Source: Candidatus Babelota bacterium (lineage in GTDB: Bacteria > Babelota > Babeliae > Babelales > Vermiphilaceae). From it: DNA of 64,000 nt. The DNA is taken from positions 31,866-95,865 of the forward strand of contig JAJCZC010000037.1 of assembly GCA_029262575.1 (NCBI GenBank), written 5' to 3'. The translations under genes and the position numbers were made by a program. Positions 60,844-64,000 of the stretch are shown piece after piece; the first letter of the stretch is position 1, and each line of letters opens with the position of its first letter. The notes under the pieces were generated by a model. That model ran no database searches and had not been told where the DNA came from. It was given only the letters and a program-made list of their open reading frames with translations.

Positions 60844-61494
60844 TTATAACGTAGCAAGTTTTTCTTCAGCCGAATTCACCCATGGTGAATCTTGCCACAC
60901 ATCTTTTTGTGCAACTAATGTTTGCCACGTTTTTTTTGCTTGTTCAAAATTATTATCAGCATAATAATAATCACCTAGATGAAATTGCGCAGCATCGCCA
61001 TATTGATTATCAGCATTTTGTGCTAATTGTTGCAACTGCTCAAAACCTTTTTGGCGTTCTTCTTTTTTGGATGCGTCTAATTGCATCAAAGATTGCGTTA
61101 ATGCAAAATAATTTTTGTAAGGTGAAGTTGAACTCAACCCATCAATTGCACGCTGCATATGCTCAACCGCTTGCCCAATCTTTTGCTGACGAGCCAATGA
61201 TTGTGCTTGCATAACCAAAAAAAACGGCTGTAGTGATGAACCTGAGGCTTGATCATAACCCAAATCATTCATTAGATTAATCTCAGACCATAATGGATGC
61301 ACACTGTCGACAGCCTTTTGGTATTCAAACAAACATTCACCTAAAACCTGTTGCGCTTTTTTACCGGTATAAACTTTATACCAACGAAACGAAAACCAGC
61401 CTAATACAGATAATGTCAAAAAACCTAATCCGATGAGTGTGGCTTTTGTTTTTGGATCTTGTACAGCTGAAATGACTTTTTTTGCCTGAATCAT
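60844..61494 (-). CDS. Membrane-anchored TPR-like protein (YfgM type)
   Basis: The 216-residue protein has one N-terminal membrane segment (ATLIGLGFLTLSVLGWFSFRWY, residues 18-39) and a helical periplasmic part with loose tetratricopeptide repeats: QSLARQQKIGQAVEHMQRAI, QKGFEQLQQLAQNADNQYGDAAQFHLGDYYYADNNFEQAKKTWQTL. The layout is that of YfgM/DUF2133 proteins, which associate with SecYEG and periplasmic chaperones. It lies 29 bases upstream of gltX on the same strand. A role in export of envelope proteins is by analogy only. Confidence 0.65.
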   Translation of the reverse strand: MIQAKKVISAVQDPKTKATLIGLGFLTLSVLGWFSFRWYKVYTGKKAQQVLGECLFEYQKAVDSVHPLWSEINLMNDLGYDQASGSSLQPFFLVMQAQSLARQQKIGQAVEHMQRAIDGLSSTSPYKNYFALTQSLMQLDASKKEERQKGFEQLQQLAQNADNQYGDAAQFHLGDYYYADNNFEQAKKTWQTLVAQKDVWQDSPWVNSAEEKLATL

Positions 61495-61585
61495 AGATTA
61501 ACTCCATGTTAGTTTTACCACCATCCAACTTTTTTATATTTTTTATTACAAGATAAGCAAAAAACCTCCATCCAAAAGTTGACTA

Positions 61586-61849
61586 TCAACCTTCTTTTTT
61601 CTGCTGTTCAGCTTTTTTTGCTTCCAGTGCTTCTTTTGCTTTGCGTGCTTCTCCGCGCGTTTCGGCACGTTCGTTTTTAGTTCGCAAAATCTTTACACCT
61701 TTATAAAACCCACAAGCCTTACACACTTGATGAGCTGGCATCGGCTCTTCACATTGCTTACAACGTGCAATAGCTTTAACTTTTAATCCCCAATTTGCAA
61801 ACCTTTTGTCTCGGCGAGGCCTGCTCCGCTTCCGTTTTGGTACTGGCAT
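61586..61849 (-). CDS. rpmF: Ribosomal protein bL32
   Basis: The 87-residue product has the L32 signature MPVPKRKRSRPRRDKR at the start and a four-Cys zinc ribbon, CKQCEEPMPAHQVCKACGFYKG. The ATG at 61849 is chosen because it begins the family sequence and GGAGAATGTGTC precedes it. A tail of about 30 residues after the zinc ribbon (Glu/Lys/Ala-rich, KEALEAKKAEQQKKEG) is longer than in typical L32, which ends near 57-60 residues. Confidence 0.95.
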   Translation of the reverse strand: MPVPKRKRSRPRRDKRFANWGLKVKAIARCKQCEEPMPAHQVCKACGFYKGVKILRTKNERAETRGEARKAKEALEAKKAEQQKKEG

Positions 61850-62084
61850 GACACATTCTCCAGGAGTTTCCAATACTAATAGAATTTATTTCAACACGTA
61901 ACAACAAAAACAAAGCACTTATGTGCTTTTATCATGCTATTATTATTCTCTTTAACTATACAGATTTCCGCTAAAATTGCAAAAAAGCATTCAGCCAAAA
62001 AGATTTTTTGATGAATGCGTACCATTAAAAATCAATTATAGAAAAGTATTTTCATCAAAAAGATGTTGCGGCACCCTAAAACAG

Positions 62085-63218
62085 CTAATTAATGGCCCAC
62101 AATCCTACAGCATTTTGAGCTACTTTCCCACTCAATTGCAAATCAAACAGATGATTATGCAATTCATCTAATTCAATATTAATCAGCTCTAGTAGCTCAT
62201 CAGTTGAAAGTGGTTTTTGAGCACAATAATAGATAATTTTTTCATTAATTGGAGCAGTATCAGATAAAACGAGGGATTGTTGCTGTGGCGGTACTTCAAC
62301 CTTATTTCGATTACCCTTTTTCGCCCTTTTTTCAGTTTTTGGTGGTTGTTTATCACCCAACTCAATCAACAAGTCATCAACTGAGCACATTGGCGTTGCG
62401 CCCTCTTTGAGTAATGCATGGCACCCGGCCGAAAGTTGATCAAAAATAGAACCCGGCACTGCAAACACGGTACGCCCTTGTTGTAATGCATATTCTGCCG
62501 TGATGCTCGCACCACTTTTTTTGGCTGCTTGCACCACAATAGTTGCTTGCGACATACCTGAAATAATGCGATTACGTGCAGGGAAATTACTCGCACGCAC
62601 TTCAAATTGCAATGGAAATGGGCTGACAATTGCACCGCCATTGGCAACAATATCATCAAATAGACCAATGTTTTGCCATGGATAGAGATGCAACAACCCC
62701 GCACCCAGAATTGCCACGGTTTTTCCGTTATGGGCAAGTGTATGTTTGTGCGCCATAGTATCTGCGCCAATTGCACCACCACTAATAATGCTCCAATTAT
62801 AGTTAATCAGTTCAGGCACACATTCGGCGATAACCTGTTCGGCATAATGATGCGCTTTGCGTGAACCAACAATAGCAATATTTTTTGCAGCATCATTAAG
62901 TTTTGCACCACGATAATATAACACCGTTGGTGACCCGTTAATATGCCGCAACATTTCCGGATAATCATCATCAATAATGGTTGTCCATGAAACCTTATGC
63001 TTTTCTATTAACTCAAGCTCACAGTCCAGCTCAGTTGCATTCTTGAGCCCTTTAAAAATTGATGTAGCAACTTTGGGTGTGATGCCAAACTTATGCACCA
63101 TATCATCAATTGTGCATACATTAATATCATCTCCAAGACCCGATTCGATGATACGCGAAACGGCAGATGGCCCAACACCATCAATAAGCGAGAGATGTAA
63201 TAATAGTGAACGTTGCAT
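62085..63218 (-). CDS. dprA: DNA processing protein DprA
   Basis: DprA loads RecA on incoming single-stranded DNA during natural transformation. The 377-residue protein has an N-terminal helix-hairpin-helix part (LIDGVGPSAVSRIIESG), the Rossmann-like DprA fold (IVGSRKAHHYAE, SGGAIGADTMAHKHTL, AILGAGLLHLYPWQN, SNFPARNRIISGMSQATIVVQAAKKSGASITAEYAL, AVPGSIFDQLSAGCHALLKEGA) and a C-terminal winged helix (STDELLELINIELDELHNHLFDLQLSG). The ATG at 63218 is preferred over TTG at 63239. No other competence genes are in the window. Confidence 0.95.
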   Translation of the reverse strand: MQRSLLLHLSLIDGVGPSAVSRIIESGLGDDINVCTIDDMVHKFGITPKVATSIFKGLKNATELDCELELIEKHKVSWTTIIDDDYPEMLRHINGSPTVLYYRGAKLNDAAKNIAIVGSRKAHHYAEQVIAECVPELINYNWSIISGGAIGADTMAHKHTLAHNGKTVAILGAGLLHLYPWQNIGLFDDIVANGGAIVSPFPLQFEVRASNFPARNRIISGMSQATIVVQAAKKSGASITAEYALQQGRTVFAVPGSIFDQLSAGCHALLKEGATPMCSVDDLLIELGDKQPPKTEKRAKKGNRNKVEVPPQQQSLVLSDTAPINEKIIYYCAQKPLSTDELLELINIELDELHNHLFDLQLSGKVAQNAVGLWAIN

Positions 63219-63253
63219 AATAATTTCTTTTTTTAACAATGTTATTAAGCACT

Positions 63254-63283
63254 AAAAAAGGGCCGTAGATACAGCCCTTTTTA
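63254..63283. terminator. Terminator between dprA and the acidic ORF
   Basis: AAAAAGGGC (63255-63263) and GCCCTTTTT (63274-63282) flank a 10-base loop. Read on the minus strand it lies 39 bases past the acidic ORF, which is transcribed towards it; dprA starts 36 bases further on. Confidence 0.7.
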
Positions 63284-63321
63284 TTTTTATCTTAACTCAA
63301 AATGCGGTTTAATGCTAATCA

Positions 63322-63906
63322 TTATTCATCGTCATCGCTATCTGGATCCTTTGAAAGCAAATAAGTAAGTGTTCCATCATCCGAACCGAACTCATCCCCG
63401 CTTGATGAATCATTAATAATCTTTAAAATTCCGACACCCGAACCGTCATCATACGAATCGTCATCACTGCTCGTTGAGAACTTTGTTTTGGTCTCATGCC
63501 AATCATAGTCATCATCAGAACTTGATGAACTATCTCCATCATGAAACTCTATTAACCTTGATGAAGAATTATCATCGGCGCCAGAACCGCCTATCAATAG
63601 GCTAGAAAAGCTAGAAAAGTCTATTTGATCAAGAAATTGCTGTTGACTCGATGAAGAAGTAGAAGCATTATTTGCGTCTTGATTAGGATGCAAAACGCCC
63701 CACAGTTGTGCGATACGTTGCACCGCGTCAATATCACTGCCATTTACAGAAAAACTTTTAAGCATCATTTCAAGCACGGGCAAGTAGTTATTTTTGAAAG
63801 CATCGGATTCTAATAATCCCTGCAATTTCACTGAACCTATAATATCATCAATCGCATTCAAACAGGACCTCCGCAAATAACTGAAAGATCTGTTCAGGAT
63901 TGACAT
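63322..63906 (-). CDS. Acidic Ser/Asp-rich protein, 5' end probably replaced by an insertion sequence
   Basis: The 194-residue frame has a short ordered N-terminal part (NAIDDIIGSVKLQGLLESDAF, LEMMLKSFSVNGSDIDAVQRIAQLWGV). A long low-complexity half of Ser and Asp follows (GDSSSSSDDDYDW, STSSDDDSYDDGSG, SKDPDSDDDE). The ATG (63904-63906) lies inside the terminal repeat of the IS at 63895-64000, and no ribosome binding site is visible. The original gene probably began further upstream and was cut by the IS. The function is unknown; the composition recalls host-directed acidic proteins, but this is weak. Confidence 0.5.
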   Translation of the reverse strand: MSILNRSFSYLRRSCLNAIDDIIGSVKLQGLLESDAFKNNYLPVLEMMLKSFSVNGSDIDAVQRIAQLWGVLHPNQDANNASTSSSSQQQFLDQIDFSSFSSLLIGGSGADDNSSSRLIEFHDGDSSSSSDDDYDWHETKTKFSTSSDDDSYDDGSGVGILKIINDSSSGDEFGSDDGTLTYLLSKDPDSDDDE

Positions 63907-64000
63907 TTCAAAAAAAATGAGCTCTTCTTTTGTAGTCTAAAAACATAAAGAGGAGCTCAAATGATCAGAAAAACTGAACGTAAATTAACTTATCCCGTTG
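63895..64000 (+). mobile_element. Left end of an insertion sequence
   Basis: The end CAGGATTGACATTTC begins at 63895 and continues AAAAAAATGAGCTCTTCTTTT, AACATAAAGAGGAGCTCAA and a coding start. The same sequence, decayed and inverted, is at 17341-17449. The two copies agree through the terminal CAGG(A/G)TTGACATT and diverge beyond it, which places the element boundary at about 63895. The family cannot be named from 100 bases. Confidence 0.7.
63961..64000 (+). CDS. Start of a probable transposase, cut by the window edge
   Basis: ATG at 63961 with GAGGAG 5-10 bases upstream begins MIRKTERKLTYPV. The decayed copy near 17.38 kb encodes a related peptide, GEAKRKLTYLV, then perhaps SRKTFESLGIAPP. 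The position directly inside an IS end makes a transposase likely. Nothing more can be said from 13 residues. Confidence 0.5.
   Translation, partial: MIRKTERKLTYPV

Noticed and set aside
1..64000. CRISPR array, rRNA operon or prophage
   Set aside because: No evenly spaced direct repeats, no rRNA-like conserved blocks and no phage structural or integrase genes were seen.

Overview
The window is an AT-rich bacterial chromosome segment from a Gram-negative, probably host-associated organism with a reduced genome. An outer membrane is indicated by predicted beta-barrel proteins with signal peptides and terminal aromatic or glycine residues, by a SurA/PpiD-type chaperone start, by DprA, and by polysaccharide flippase-like proteins. 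Host association is suggested by an ankyrin-repeat protein, a Sel1/TPR protein, a Fic protein, many secreted proteins of unknown function and insertion-sequence debris. The mixture of ordinary housekeeping genes with many small secreted orphans resembles the candidate phylum Dependentiae (TM6). That assignment is inference; no rRNA gene is present to test it.

Layout. 0-5 kb, minus strand: a partial periplasmic PPIase-type protein, a SPOR protein, miaA, a CarD-type regulator and two tandem secreted paralogues built from duplicated modules. 5-13 kb: a degenerate FAD/NAD(P) oxidoreductase with a signal peptide, two flippase-like membrane proteins, an exported-looking GlmU-type acetyltransferase and an ankyrin protein. 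13-14 kb: a gene-poor stretch with a GC-rich island carrying a tRNA T-loop-like motif. 14-17.5 kb: dnaK with a clear promoter and terminator, a Cdd1-type protein and remnants of insertion sequences. 17.5-24 kb: two overlapping phospholipase-D-like paralogues, a CPBP protease, UDP-glucose dehydrogenase and three small DUF378-like membrane proteins. 24-29 kb: a SpoU methyltransferase fused to a MarR-like domain, ychF, and a hydrolase/GH1 pair in which the GH1 acid/base residue is lost. 29-35.5 kb: small secreted proteins, the first outer-membrane paralogue, an HspR-HtpX pair and maf. 35.6-43.4 kb: a DEAD-box helicase, tRNA-Gln and a cell-envelope block (spoVG, rsmH, murF, ftsK, uppP). 43.5-56.8 kb: a plus-strand surface locus with four more outer-membrane paralogues, a kinase-fold-like secreted protein, small secreted proteins, a Sel1/TPR protein and three paralogous membrane proteins. 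56.8-64 kb: fic flanked by direct repeats of the acpP 3' end, then acpP, a degenerate fabD, gltX, a TPR-like protein, rpmF, dprA, and an acidic Ser/Asp-rich ORF that abuts an insertion-sequence end.

How the genes fit together. The envelope block and the flippases serve wall and surface-glycan synthesis. The surface locus looks like an expanded, cysteine-rich outer-membrane protein family with accessory secreted and membrane partners, and it is the best candidate here for an undescribed system. Several enzymes carry substitutions at textbook catalytic positions (oxidoreductase, GH1, FabD, PLD pair), and several proteins of normally cytosolic families carry signal-peptide-like N-termini. Small palindromic elements occur inside two coding regions.
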